Positions 1 through 7,950 of a stretch of 45,751 nucleotides of DNA are shown piece by piece. Source of the stretch: Candidatus Poribacteria bacterium (GTDB lineage Bacteria; Poribacteria; WGA-4E; WGA-3G); NCBI GenBank assembly GCA_022821065.1, contig JAJEEK010000036.1:1-45751 (forward strand). Reading direction: 5' to 3'. Made by a program: the position numbers and the translations under genes. The notes under the pieces are model-generated. The model made no database searches. It saw only the letters and a list, made by a program, of their open reading frames with translations, and had not been told where the DNA came from. Each line of letters opens with the position of its first letter. The stretch's first letter is position 1.

Positions 1-70
1 TCGCACATTTCATCAAATACAACTTCAACTCACGGGAGAAAGACAGATACTCACCGACTTCATAACGCAT
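1..70 (-). CDS. Possible 5' end of a gene running off the left edge
   Basis: On the minus strand an ATG at position 70 opens a frame with no stop to the window edge, giving about 23 residues beginning MRYEVGEYLSF. There is no strong Shine-Dalgarno site in front of it, and the piece is too short to assign to a family. It may be a real truncated gene or chance; I favour neither strongly. Confidence 0.2.
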   Translation of the reverse strand, partial: MRYEVGEYLSFSRELKLYLMKCA

Positions 71-207
71 TTTCACAAACTTATACCTAAAGAACCTTGA
101 TAAACATTGAGATAACACAACTTTTGATAAATGTCAGTCTACTATATTCTCCCTTGGGTAAGCAAGGTGAAGCAGACATCGCAGCGGAGTTTCAAAATCT
201 TTGCTTG

Positions 208-540
208 TCAGTCGGTCGGGTGGGCGGAGCTCTCCAGTGGTGAGTACTTCAGATTTGCATCCATCGGTTCTTGGTGAAGCACCTTGAGCTGAGATGCAAG
301 GAAACTGAGACATTTATACATTTGCCCATTATCATCGCTAAATTCAACTTCAAACGCTTCGCCATTTGAAAGGATTTCAACAACTGTGCCGACTTCTCCA
401 CGCTTGAGATTATGCTCAGGTACGTCCTCTGTGAGCGCAACGATATCCAAAAGTTTGATTTTGCCACTTTCTGCGGATTCTTGATTGTGTTCAGGCAAGT
501 CATCTATGTTCGAGGTGTCATCGGAAAAATTATTTTTCAT
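208..540 (-). CDS. DUF4926 domain protein
   Basis: A 110-residue soluble protein. Residues about 29-90 (IKLLDIVALTEDVPEHNLKRG, then GTVVEIL and a FEVEF strand) match the DUF4926 pattern of a small beta-rich domain, seen in many accessory loci. The first 28 residues are acidic and probably disordered. The start is supported by TAGGA placed 8 nt before the ATG. It lies 8 nt after the DUF6883 gene, so the two are co-transcribed. The family has no established biochemical role. Pairing with DUF6883 under an operator-like promoter suggests a toxin-antitoxin or immunity-like module, which is inference. Confidence 0.75.
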   Translation of the reverse strand: MKNNFSDDTSNIDDLPEHNQESAESGKIKLLDIVALTEDVPEHNLKRGEVGTVVEILSNGEAFEVEFSDDNGQMYKCLSFLASQLKVLHQEPMDANLKYSPLESSAHPTD

Positions 541-548
541 AGTTATTC

Positions 549-887
549 CTAATTTATCAACGGAAACGCGGTTGTCAATTTTGGGAGGTCAGAATTAGTC
601 TCAATTATCCAACCACTCCGAATTGTCGCTTGTTTGCCTTGCCAAGTCAGCATAAAATCAAGCGTATAACGCTGCCCGTACGCGTCTTTGTCTCCTAATT
701 GTGCGTCTTGTTTTCTAACTGCTTCTAATAAGGCCTTACGTAATTCTCCTGCATCATTAGAATTCATACCGAGCAAAGAGGCAAATAGACGGGCTTTATT
801 TTTCCCTTTATTATGCTGTGAATTGAGGCAATAATCTCGCAGCTTACGAAGGTCTACAATAGCATGTTCAGCGTTTGGTATTTTCAT
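549..887 (-). CDS. DUF6883 domain protein
   Basis: A 112-residue protein matching the DUF6883 pattern: an N-terminal KIPNAEHAIVDLRKLRDYCLN segment, then KGKNKARLFASLLG, and a C-terminal YTLDFMLTWQGKQATIRSGWII strand pair. This domain occurs as a stand-alone protein and as the tail of larger proteins in bacterial accessory loci; its activity is not known to me. No Shine-Dalgarno site is visible before the ATG. It is the first gene of a two-gene unit with the DUF4926 gene and has its own promoter at 970-999, overlapped by a palindrome. That arrangement resembles autoregulated toxin-antitoxin operons. Confidence 0.7.
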   Translation of the reverse strand: MKIPNAEHAIVDLRKLRDYCLNSQHNKGKNKARLFASLLGMNSNDAGELRKALLEAVRKQDAQLGDKDAYGQRYTLDFMLTWQGKQATIRSGWIIETNSDLPKLTTAFPLIN

Positions 888-964
888 GAAATGTGTTATA
901 TTGTGCCCATCAATTTCGCATCAACGTTAAAGTTACTTTATATCATCTACCTTTTATCTCCTTG

Positions 965-999
965 AGTAAATTATACTCAATTTACTAAGGAATCGTCAA
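965..999 (-). promoter_or_regulatory. Sigma-70 promoter with overlapping palindromic operator for the DUF6883-DUF4926 operon
   Basis: Read on the minus strand, TTGACG (999-994), an 18-bp spacer and TATAAT (975-970) form a good promoter. An inverted repeat AGTAAATT-N6-AATTTACT (965-986) covers the -10 and part of the spacer, where a repressor would block transcription. Its position is typical of an autoregulated small operon. Confidence 0.6.
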
Positions 1000-1069
1000 G
1001 GTTTTCTTGTGGACAGCAGAGCCATTCAATCGTCAAATTGTCACGAACCCTCGTGGCGGCGTGTGTCTA

Positions 1070-2731
1070 CTACCTTTCATGGAGAGCATCTGGGAGTTGA
1101 CAAAAGATAATGCCCATCTTCGTGAGCTCACGCTGACCGATGTAATTACCCGCTGCGTAGACGATCGCCTTTCTATCGTTTTCACGGCTGGCATCTCGGA
1201 TACGTTCCGCTCGTTCCAGATTGAAGATAGCGGCGTTGCTGCGCAAGTACGCAAGGTCAGGTTTGTAGAGCAGGTAGTAATCGTTTTTGTCATCACTGTG
1301 GAAAAGTCCGTCATTATTTTCTTGTTCTAATGCATCTACTCCTACAGAAACACCAGAGGTGGTATACAACAGATTGGCGGCAAGTGCTGAATACGAAGGC
1401 AATGCCTCTCCAGTGAGCATCGCTTCTATTTCAATAGGTTTTCCCAATGTGCAGTAGGTGAAAGAACCTCCTAACCCTTCGCGCAGTGTATCGTCACGTG
1501 CATCGGGAACACCGTTGATAACACGACGGACGCGCTCAGCAGTGATGGTATCGGCATAGTCCTCGCATTCAATGAGGATAAACTTTCTATTGCCGCCATC
1601 TTCCTTATTGAGGGATAAAACAGCGTGGGCGGTGGTGCCAGAGCCCGCAAAGGAATCAAGAATTATGTCGTTCTCATTACAAACCATGTTAATCAAATAT
1701 TTTGTAAGTGAGGTGGGTTTGGGATAGTTAAATTTATTGCTGCCGAAAATTTCTTCCAGTTCTGTGTCTGCCTCTTCATTGGTTCCTACTTGGCATTCAT
1801 CTTGGGTAATTAGATTTGAGGGCACCTTCGCTTGTTGTTCTCCATTTCTTTCATAACGGATAGAAAATCTGTCACTTTTAATGTGAAAAAGTGTTCCATT
1901 TTTGATTTCTCTGTTAACGGTTTCTTGAGTCCATTTAAATCTACCTTCCATTATCAGGTTACTTAGAAATTGTTCGTTTTTCACCTCCACTTCTTTTACA
2001 AGCCTGATTCTGTTATACTTTTGGGCTTTATAAATACCGTCCCTAAGGTTGACTCTGCAAAATGCGCCTTTTGGGAATTCCAACTGGCGCACAGCATTTG
2101 ATTCATTGAGTAATGGCATATCTCCCCCTTCTGTATAGCCTCCAAAGAGATTTAGTTTCTCATCTACAGATTTCCTATAACAGATAAGTGGTTCCATTTT
2201 TCGGCGGACAGTTTTTGAGAGGAATGGAGACGTTGCTGTTCGCATCCAAAAAAATTGTGCAACAAAGTTTGGTTCCCGAAAAATTTCGTCCATTAGCATC
2301 CTGAGATGATGCACTTCATTGTCATCAATAGAGATGAAAATTACGCCGTCATCAGCAAGCAATTCTTTGAGCAGATGTAATCTCGGCCACATCATGCAGA
2401 GCCATTTGTCATGCTTCTCCAAATCTTCGTTGTCAACGGGTGCGTTCTCAGTAAGCCATTGCTTCACCAGCGGACTGTTCACGTTGTCGTTGTAGACCCA
2501 TCCCTCGTTTCCGGTGTTGTAGGGTGGGTCGATATAGATGCACTTGATACGGTTGGCATACCGCGGGAGTAATGCTTTAAGGGCATGTAGGTTGTCACCG
2601 TGGATGATGAGGTTATCGTCGGTGTCGGCTGGGTTGCAGGAGCGGCTTTCGTCGGGTTCAAGCGGGCGGTAGGGGACGGTGAGGTGGTGGGCGTAGATGT
2701 GTTGTTTTCCTTTGAATTCGAGTGTGGGCAT
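1070..2731 (-). CDS. Site-specific DNA methyltransferase (type III Mod-like, beta class)
   Basis: About 553 residues. It should transfer a methyl group from S-adenosylmethionine to adenine N6 (or cytosine N4) in a specific DNA site. The catalytic motif DPPYNTG lies at residues 68-74 and the SAM-binding DSFAGSGTT at about 359-367. This DPPY-before-FxGxG order is the beta class used by type III Mod subunits. The variable stretch between them (about residues 150-340) is the expected target-recognition region. I chose the ATG at 2731 because AAGGA sits 7 nt upstream; a TTG two codons earlier leaves no room for a ribosome site. No Res (helicase-nuclease) gene follows, so it is probably an orphan modification enzyme or a relic of a restriction system. 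Confidence 0.88.
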   Translation of the reverse strand: MPTLEFKGKQHIYAHHLTVPYRPLEPDESRSCNPADTDDNLIIHGDNLHALKALLPRYANRIKCIYIDPPYNTGNEGWVYNDNVNSPLVKQWLTENAPVDNEDLEKHDKWLCMMWPRLHLLKELLADDGVIFISIDDNEVHHLRMLMDEIFREPNFVAQFFWMRTATSPFLSKTVRRKMEPLICYRKSVDEKLNLFGGYTEGGDMPLLNESNAVRQLEFPKGAFCRVNLRDGIYKAQKYNRIRLVKEVEVKNEQFLSNLIMEGRFKWTQETVNREIKNGTLFHIKSDRFSIRYERNGEQQAKVPSNLITQDECQVGTNEEADTELEEIFGSNKFNYPKPTSLTKYLINMVCNENDIILDSFAGSGTTAHAVLSLNKEDGGNRKFILIECEDYADTITAERVRRVINGVPDARDDTLREGLGGSFTYCTLGKPIEIEAMLTGEALPSYSALAANLLYTTSGVSVGVDALEQENNDGLFHSDDKNDYYLLYKPDLAYLRSNAAIFNLERAERIRDASRENDRKAIVYAAGNYIGQRELTKMGIIFCQLPDALHER

Positions 2732-2840
2732 TGGCAATTCCTTCTGGTTTATCTATACTGTGAAAGTTTGTTCATTCTCTTTCGCGTTCATCCGGTTCAA
2801 AGAGCGAATCGAACTTTATAGATATTTTCCCTTCCTTGAT

Positions 2841-3025
2841 TTACAGACGCGGGATTTCTAATTCTTTACAGATTTCCTTGGCAAGGTCATTAGAGATTTC
2901 GGTGTGTCTCGGCACAGCGGCACGGGTGCCCGTTCTGAATTCCCCTACCACGAGTGTTTACCACCTTCTCGAATAAGATCACATTTATTTTCTCTAAGGT
3001 GCTTAATCAACCGCCTACGTTTCAT
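2841..3025 (-). pseudogene. hicA: Frameshifted HicA-family mRNA interferase toxin
   Basis: The ATG at 3025 overlaps the hicB stop by 4 nt (ATGA). Translation gives MKRRRLIKHLRENKCDLIRE, then GGKHSW and a TAG stop. One base out of frame, the sequence continues as VGEFRTGTRAAVPRH, TEISNDLAKEICKEL and EIPRL, ending at a TAA at 2841-2843. Together these form a complete HicA double-stranded-RNA-binding-like domain, including the GG-x-HS catalytic-histidine segment and the VPRH motif. The total length of 185 nt is one base short of whole codons. The toxin is therefore broken after codon 26, by a real mutation or an assembly error. Confidence 0.8.
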
Positions 3026-3462
3026 ACAGCAATATTTACTTCTTCAAACCCGCTTTCAGTTTGATGTGATGTTTCCCGTGCTCCAAATTCCAAAATGTCA
3101 GACGCTTTTACTTCTTCAACCTCACTTTCCGTTCGGTGAGACACTTCCGGCGTTTCGTATTCTAATATTTCACGAAGCGTGATTTGCAACGTATCTAACA
3201 ATTCACTCCTTGTGCGTTCTTGACAGGTAACACCCCGGACTTCCAATATCCAGCCGATCCACCATCCCTCGCTCTCTCGTATAAGAGCCGTATAGGTTCG
3301 CGTTGCCTCTTTTTCTTCCGGAGAAAGTTCATGAGGCGTTTTTGGGAGAACGCTGAATTCGACTTCAAGTTCTTGTCCTTCGGGCAGGTTGATCTTATGC
3401 AACGGTTCAATCACGCCGTTTCTGTATGTTGCTCTTATTCTGTTTTTGTTTGTTTTCATCAT
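3022..3462 (-). CDS. hicB: HicB-like antitoxin with an N-terminal DUF104-like segment and a duplicated tail
   Basis: 146 residues in three parts. Residues 8-37 (RATYRNGVIEPLHKINLPEG...) resemble DUF104 (AF2212-type antitoxins). Residues about 55-103 (TYTALIRESEGWWIGWILEV, then TRSELLDTLQITLREIL) are the HicB-like partial RNase-H-fold domain. The tail holds two 24-residue tandem copies beginning ILEYETPEVSHRTES and ILEFGARETSHQTES. HicB proteins neutralise HicA and repress their own operon. A GGAGG stands 5 nt before the ATG. The gene precedes hicA with a 4-nt overlap. The DUF104-HicB combination and the repeated tail are unusual. With hicA broken, the antitoxin may be a remnant. Confidence 0.75.
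   Translation of the reverse strand: MMKTNKNRIRATYRNGVIEPLHKINLPEGQELEVEFSVLPKTPHELSPEEKEATRTYTALIRESEGWWIGWILEVRGVTCQERTRSELLDTLQITLREILEYETPEVSHRTESEVEEVKASDILEFGARETSHQTESGFEEVNIAV
3025..3168. repeat. Two in-frame 72-bp tandem copies at the hicB 3' end
   Basis: Copies at 3097-3168 and 3025-3096 (minus-strand reading order) each encode a diverged 24-residue unit (ILE[YF]...E[VT]SH[RQ]TES...EEV). The shared ACTTCTTCAA blocks are exactly 72 bp apart, which indicates an old in-frame duplication. Confidence 0.7.
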
Positions 3463-3510
3463 TTTGCCTCCACCTATGTTTTCTCATATTTGCTTTCATC
3501 ACGGAAGCTA

Positions 3511-4188
3511 TCAATCCAATGTTTCAACCCATTCACGAATAACCCGCGCCATCTCTACAAAAACGTCTTCTTCTGTCTTACGGCGTTTGAGCACCTTAAA
3601 TCCGTGGTCTGCGGTGTCCAACAGATGTAACGTCGCCTTGTCACCGAGGTTTTCGCAGACAGGTTCCAATAGGTCAAGGACTGCCAACTTGTCACGGGTG
3701 CCAGAGAGGAACAGCATCGGAATTGTAACATCAGCGAGATGTTCGGCGCGCTCGGTGCCTTCTCTACCAGAAGGATGCAGCGGAAACGCAAAAAATACGA
3801 GACCTCTGACGTGTTCAATCGGTTCCTTCGCTGCGGACATTGACGACATACGTCCGCTATAGGAGTGCCCACCGACGAGGATAGATAAATCGCTTGCCGC
3901 CTCGTGCGCAGCAGCTGCAGCAGATCGGACAGTTTGGAGTGCCACCGCCTCTGACTCTCTACCGCCGCCACCGCGTTCCATATAGGGGAACTGGTAACGG
4001 AACGTCGCGATGCCGATGTCGGCTAACCGTTCGGCGATCGTTTGGAGTGTCGAATGCCGCATATTTGTACCTGCACCGTGTCCGAGCACAAGTATCCACT
4101 TCGCGTTGTCCGGACGCATCAAGATTGAGGAGACTTCACCTTTTTCCGGTGTCGCGATAAACTTCGATTCAATTGTTTCGTAGCTCAT
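3511..4188 (-). CDS. Alpha/beta hydrolase of the dienelactone-hydrolase/KANL3-Tex30-like type
   Basis: 225 residues with no signal peptide, so cytoplasmic. The fold markers are a VLGHGAGTNMRH oxyanion strand-loop (residues 34-45), the nucleophile elbow GGHSYSGR with Ser109, a probable acid Asp166 in SGTRD and His195 in TADHGF. It should be a serine hydrolase; the substrate cannot be deduced. It is the last gene of the run starting with the PhnY-like dioxygenase (gaps of about 30 nt upstream), and GAGAGG precedes its ATG. A role in the same pathway, for example hydrolysing an ester intermediate, is possible but only inferred from position. Confidence 0.8.
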   Translation of the reverse strand: MSYETIESKFIATPEKGEVSSILMRPDNAKWILVLGHGAGTNMRHSTLQTIAERLADIGIATFRYQFPYMERGGGGRESEAVALQTVRSAAAAAHEAASDLSILVGGHSYSGRMSSMSAAKEPIEHVRGLVFFAFPLHPSGREGTERAEHLADVTIPMLFLSGTRDKLAVLDLLEPVCENLGDKATLHLLDTADHGFKVLKRRKTEEDVFVEMARVIREWVETLD

Positions 4189-4218
4189 TTTTCATACCTC
4201 TCGGTGCCAAAGACATCA

Positions 4219-4509
4219 TCAATCTAACCAACCAAATCCAGGAAGACGGTATGCTTTTACCATCTGTAGGAATTGAGTGTGTTGATTTTCGGTTGCCCGT
4301 TTTCCAGAAAGTCCCTCCGCAAGACTCAATGGATCTCCATGATAGAAAACATCTTGGCGTGCGTAGGGTAAACTTTCAATTTTCTTTTGTAACGCCTCTG
4401 CTTCATCTGGTGGCTCGAAAAAAAAGTCTGTCAGACATCTGCGTACCAGTTCCCAGTAGGCATCCACATAAGGGCGAGGCAAAGGGACATTAGGGTCTTT
4501 TACAGCCAT
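4219..4509 (-). CDS. Conserved-looking hypothetical protein, 96 residues
   Basis: I do not recognise a family. The protein is soluble, with an aromatic N-terminal helix (YVDAYWELVRRCLTDFFF), a charged linker and a C-terminal VKAYRLPGFGW motif. CGGAG stands 9 nt before the ATG. It sits between the PhnZ-like and hydrolase genes with 30-34 nt gaps, so it is almost certainly part of that operon. The in-operon position and good ribosome site support a real gene. Confidence 0.65.
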   Translation of the reverse strand: MAVKDPNVPLPRPYVDAYWELVRRCLTDFFFEPPDEAEALQKKIESLPYARQDVFYHGDPLSLAEGLSGKRATENQHTQFLQMVKAYRLPGFGWLD

Positions 4510-4543
4510 TGTTATATCTCCGTGTCAGGCTAAGCTTTACAAA

Positions 4544-5215
4544 TTATAGGTTGGTGTTCCCTGACTGTGTAGAATTGTTGCGGGGAGTATTTCCAATGCT
4601 GCTTCTGTATGAAAACTCATTTTTTAAGCACTGTCGCACGATGTCTCGATAGGTTTCTAATGCGGCAGTCTCTAACCCTCTTACCTTTGCCAGATCGTCC
4701 CATCGTCGTAAGGTGAGCGCGTCTTGGAAGTGTGGGATCTGTTCAAACGCCTCACGCTCCGCTTCTGACATCACGCCTCCCTGAACGATGAGGCTCTTCT
4801 TTGAGGCATCGGATAACCCGTCATGGTAAGCGGCATCCGTCGCGCACAGATACCGTTTCGCTGGCACATGCAAACGAATCGGGGTTGTGACGGATTCAGG
4901 GAAAAACGGTGCCAAATACGCTGCCCCAATCTCTTCGTGGTTCAGATCTATATCAAGAAACGCTTTATCGGCATTGTGTTCATCTAAAATAATATGTCCG
5001 AGATCGTGCAGTAAAGCACTCGTTATCAGGGTCGGACTCGCGTTGTTTTGTTGTGCAAGAGCCGCGCATTGGAGTGCATGTTCCAACTGCGTCACAACCT
5101 CATCGTAAAAGGACTGTCCACGTTTTTCCATGTAGTTGAACAACGCGTTAACCTTCCGTTCCGATGTCGCGTTGCGCATTTCCGCTGCGAGGCTTGGATC
5201 AACGTAATTTTGCAT
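4544..5215 (-). CDS. phnZ: PhnZ/TmpB-like HD-domain mixed-valent diiron oxygenase
   Basis: 223 residues. PhnZ and TmpB cleave the C-P bond of a 1-hydroxy-phosphonate with O2, releasing phosphate and an amino acid or betaine. Likely metal ligands are His46 (LEHALQCA), His70-Asp71 (LLHDLGH), His93 (NHEEIGAAYL), His116 (LHVPAKRYL) and an Asp near 165 (HFQDAL), matching the H/HD/H/H/D spacing of that family. Tyr37 and Glu39 just before the first histidine resemble the substrate-gating residues of PhnZ. The start overlaps the end of the PhnY-like gene by 17 nt, which indicates translational coupling and matches the known phnY-phnZ and tmpA-tmpB pairing. The exact substrate (2-aminoethylphosphonate, trimethylammonio form or other) is unknown. 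Confidence 0.8.
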   Translation of the reverse strand: MQNYVDPSLAAEMRNATSERKVNALFNYMEKRGQSFYDEVVTQLEHALQCAALAQQNNASPTLITSALLHDLGHIILDEHNADKAFLDIDLNHEEIGAAYLAPFFPESVTTPIRLHVPAKRYLCATDAAYHDGLSDASKKSLIVQGGVMSEAEREAFEQIPHFQDALTLRRWDDLAKVRGLETAALETYRDIVRQCLKNEFSYRSSIGNTPRNNSTQSGNTNL

Positions 5216-5990
5216 GATTTACAGTTTTCCCTTGAAAATGTGCGATTTTGCTAATTTGTGCGTCTCGGTCAGAACCGTCTTTCGCATATTCCGAGAACGC
5301 CTGTCTTTTGTCGGCATAATATTGTTCACGCCAGTCGCCTTGTGAACTGGCGTTGTAGGTGAGGTAGATAATACGTCTCGGATGCTCCGAACGATTTGCT
5401 GGACTCTTATGCGGTATGTAAGACCCAAAAAGGAGAATATCTCCGGGTTCCGTTGGTACTGGTACCCACGCCATCGCTGCGGCAGTTTCGGGGGCAACGC
5501 AGCCCTTTGCATCGAGTGCGATGAACCCCTCCCGATGCCGCCCCGGTGCGAAATAGAGACAGCCGCTTTTCGGTGTCGCTGGATCCACCGAAATCAGACA
5601 CGTGATGTGGTAGCTAACGAACTCGTAAGCCGGAGCGTCTTGATGCGCAGCGTAGCCACCGCCGCCCGGATATTTATAGTTGATTTTCTCTTTATAGAGG
5701 ACCGCCGGTTCCGCCATCAACTCAGAGACAACATCTAACACCTTACCGCGCGTCACAGTCGCGTTCATACCGGTGTGGTACGGCACAAAATTTTCCGAAC
5801 GCGATAGCCGCGATCCGTCGGGTGTGGATTCGTAGTGATGCATCCACTTGTCGGATGTCGATTGCCAACGCGAGATTTCGGAGACCCATGCCTGTAAATC
5901 CATAACCTCTCCGGCAGAGAAAAAGCGTGGGATTTTCAAGAAACCGTCGGTTTTCCAATTTTGATGGCGTTCGCTGTTAAGATGAGGCAT
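5199..5990 (-). CDS. phnY: PhnY/TmpA-like Fe(II)/2-oxoglutarate dioxygenase (PhyH superfamily)
   Basis: 263 residues. PhnY and TmpA hydroxylate the carbon next to phosphorus in 2-aminoethylphosphonates, preparing it for C-P cleavage. The iron facial triad is His116-x-Asp118 (AAHQDAP) and His194 (YIPHKSPANRS), with an arginine pair after it (HPRR) for 2-oxoglutarate. Pairing with a PhnZ-like HD oxygenase separates it from the other PhyH proteins in this window, which have a different active-site signature (FPWHQD[KR]WY). AGGAAA precedes the ATG and a strong promoter lies at 6026-6054. It heads a four-gene operon. Function is inferred from the pair; sequence alone would say only PhyH family. 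Confidence 0.78.
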   Translation of the reverse strand: MPHLNSERHQNWKTDGFLKIPRFFSAGEVMDLQAWVSEISRWQSTSDKWMHHYESTPDGSRLSRSENFVPYHTGMNATVTRGKVLDVVSELMAEPAVLYKEKINYKYPGGGGYAAHQDAPAYEFVSYHITCLISVDPATPKSGCLYFAPGRHREGFIALDAKGCVAPETAAAMAWVPVPTEPGDILLFGSYIPHKSPANRSEHPRRIIYLTYNASSQGDWREQYYADKRQAFSEYAKDGSDRDAQISKIAHFQGKTVNHAKLR

Positions 5991-6025
5991 CGTCTGTTTC
6001 CTAGCGCGTAAGTAAGTTGTGCGTT

Positions 6026-6054
6026 AGTATAGCACATCGGCGGTTCTCTGTCAA
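6026..6054 (-). promoter_or_regulatory. Sigma-70 promoter of the phnY-phnZ operon
   Basis: On the minus strand TTGACA (6054-6049), 17 bp, TATACT (6031-6026). The expected start site is about 30 nt before the phnY ATG. Confidence 0.7.
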
Positions 6055-6095
6055 ATTTTGTGGAGATACTGGAGGCTATGAACCGTCCATACCTC

Positions 6096-7877
6096 TTAGT
6101 CTTGCAGATCAGAACCTTTCACACGAAGCTGAAGTACTTCTGTAGGATCCGCAACCTCCATCCGATAGTCCCATCGACCTGTATAGTCTCCGGTCTGGAT
6201 CATTACAGTATTCCAACCTGCTTTCAACGGTAACTCAAAGTGTGCCCATCCACGATATAGATGTGTACCGCGTGCAGACGCTGTAGGGATCTCAACGCCA
6301 TTAAGGAAAAGTCTGCCGAGGTTAGATCCCCACCCAATCTGTGCAAACACGTACCGTTCATCGGGACTTTTGATATGCGTCATGCCATAGCCGAACGCCC
6401 AATTCGGGTTCGCGAAGATAGCGTCTAAGTTAATCCGTTCCGTTTCAGAAAGGTGTTCCTGCCAGACGATTTCTCCCGCTTGTCCTTCGTAGGTTGCATT
6501 TTCACTGAATTCCGGTAGAGGTGCTGTCCTGAAATTCGGCGGCGCGTCGTTCGGGTCGGCAGGTGCTTCCGTCACACCGAGGTCAAAGGGACCCAGAAGC
6601 ATCCAATCTTTAAGCACACGCATATCGGCACTGTCAATCGGATGAAGTAGGTTTCTACCACTCCGAAGTTGTTCACCGCCATATAGGATTGCGTAATCAT
6701 AGACAGGGAACGGCGTTAAAGCATCAGAGGGAACGCGAAGGGCAACTGTCCCTTCTGTCGATCGCCCGGGCTTGACTTCAAAAGTTAACTCGTGTGGTGA
6801 AATCTGCCAATGCTCGCTTGGATGAAAAGCGATCTCAACGGTCACCTGTTTTTCAAGACTGTTGTCAATCGCGATTTCAAGGTTACCACTGTTAACATCT
6901 TCAGTTCTATTTACGTTGAAGTGAGGTGTAAAGGTGAGTAAATTCCCCAGTCGTTCCTTGAAAACCGCCGTTGAGATGTCCGCAGGATAGATATTCCCCG
7001 GTTTAACAATCGCGACGTTAACCTCGTCTCCGTCTACCGTCACAATACTGTAGTGGTCAAAAGCACCGACTTCGGGTACGTCTTGGGGCGTTAACCCACC
7101 ACCGGTCGCGCTGAGAACAAAGTAGCGGCGGTCATTACGGGTATGCAGCGTCAGGTTATGATAGTGTCCAGCAAAGACGGTATACGCCCGATCACCGAGT
7201 GCTTCTTCAATCTGTTCCCAACCCGAATTGTCGTACAGCCATATAGGTCTGTGCATCATGACAAACGTATGCCGGACAATCGTATGCGCTGCTAATTTGT
7301 CTTTGACGTACTTAACCTGTGCGGCGCCGAACCACCCTTCTTTCTCCCAGTCCCACTCTTCGTGCATAGGGTCATGCCACTCTTCGGTATTTAGCGTTAT
7401 AAACAGACAATCTTTATAAACAAACGCCGAATAGGTGCGTCCGAGGTGTTCTTTCCAGTAGTCGTACATCACTGGATTGGTAATATCGTGGTTGCCGGGG
7501 AGTGGAATAAATGGCACGATTAAATCGGATTCATGTTGCCAGAATTCTTTCCATTCTGCTGCGAGTTGTTCGAGGTCTGTTGTATCGCCTTGTATTAAGT
7601 CGCCAACCATAATCGCAAAGTCAGGTTTGAGTGTGTTGATTTCATCTATTGAGCGGTCAAACACGGGCCATTTGTCCAAGCCTCCGCCAGTTTTATCGCC
7701 GATGATAGCGAAACTGAACTTGTCAGGATCCTCCGAGAACGGACGTTCAACGATCGGCATCCGTTCCGGAAATTCGGGGCTTTGTGCAGGGGATGGAATC
7801 GTAATAGCAACGCATAAGACGAACGCTGCCGCAATCTTGGTGAAATCCATAAATTTCTGTTTATGTATACGAAACAT
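6096..7877 (-). CDS. Secreted calcineurin-like metallophosphoesterase with C-terminal beta domains
   Basis: 593 residues with a signal peptide (residues about 1-32, hydrophobic core AAAFVLCVAITIP, ending SPAQS), so periplasmic or extracellular. Metallophosphoesterase motifs in order: GDKTGG (60-65), VGDLIQGD (91-98), PLPGNHD (126-131), MMHRP (207-211) and GHYH (237-240), giving a two-metal phosphatase site. The first motif lacks the usual DxH histidine. Residues about 300-590 form beta-rich regions, one resembling a galactose-binding-like fold (FLNGVEIPTA, HFELPLKAGWNTVMIQ). Substrate unknown. An AAAGGAGA lies about 11 nt before the ATG; a second ATG at codon 10 is possible. It is transcribed alone. 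Confidence 0.85.
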   Translation of the reverse strand: MFRIHKQKFMDFTKIAAAFVLCVAITIPSPAQSPEFPERMPIVERPFSEDPDKFSFAIIGDKTGGGLDKWPVFDRSIDEINTLKPDFAIMVGDLIQGDTTDLEQLAAEWKEFWQHESDLIVPFIPLPGNHDITNPVMYDYWKEHLGRTYSAFVYKDCLFITLNTEEWHDPMHEEWDWEKEGWFGAAQVKYVKDKLAAHTIVRHTFVMMHRPIWLYDNSGWEQIEEALGDRAYTVFAGHYHNLTLHTRNDRRYFVLSATGGGLTPQDVPEVGAFDHYSIVTVDGDEVNVAIVKPGNIYPADISTAVFKERLGNLLTFTPHFNVNRTEDVNSGNLEIAIDNSLEKQVTVEIAFHPSEHWQISPHELTFEVKPGRSTEGTVALRVPSDALTPFPVYDYAILYGGEQLRSGRNLLHPIDSADMRVLKDWMLLGPFDLGVTEAPADPNDAPPNFRTAPLPEFSENATYEGQAGEIVWQEHLSETERINLDAIFANPNWAFGYGMTHIKSPDERYVFAQIGWGSNLGRLFLNGVEIPTASARGTHLYRGWAHFELPLKAGWNTVMIQTGDYTGRWDYRMEVADPTEVLQLRVKGSDLQD

Positions 7878-7950
7878 CTATTTGTGGGTCTCCTTTGTAC
7901 CGAAAATAATGATTATAGACATCCATCGGTAGCCTCGTTAATTTGACTAT

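Noticed and set aside
1007..1330. Plus-strand frame opposite the methyltransferase 3' end
   Set aside because: It lies antisense to the conserved Mod C-terminus, with no ribosome site or family resemblance.
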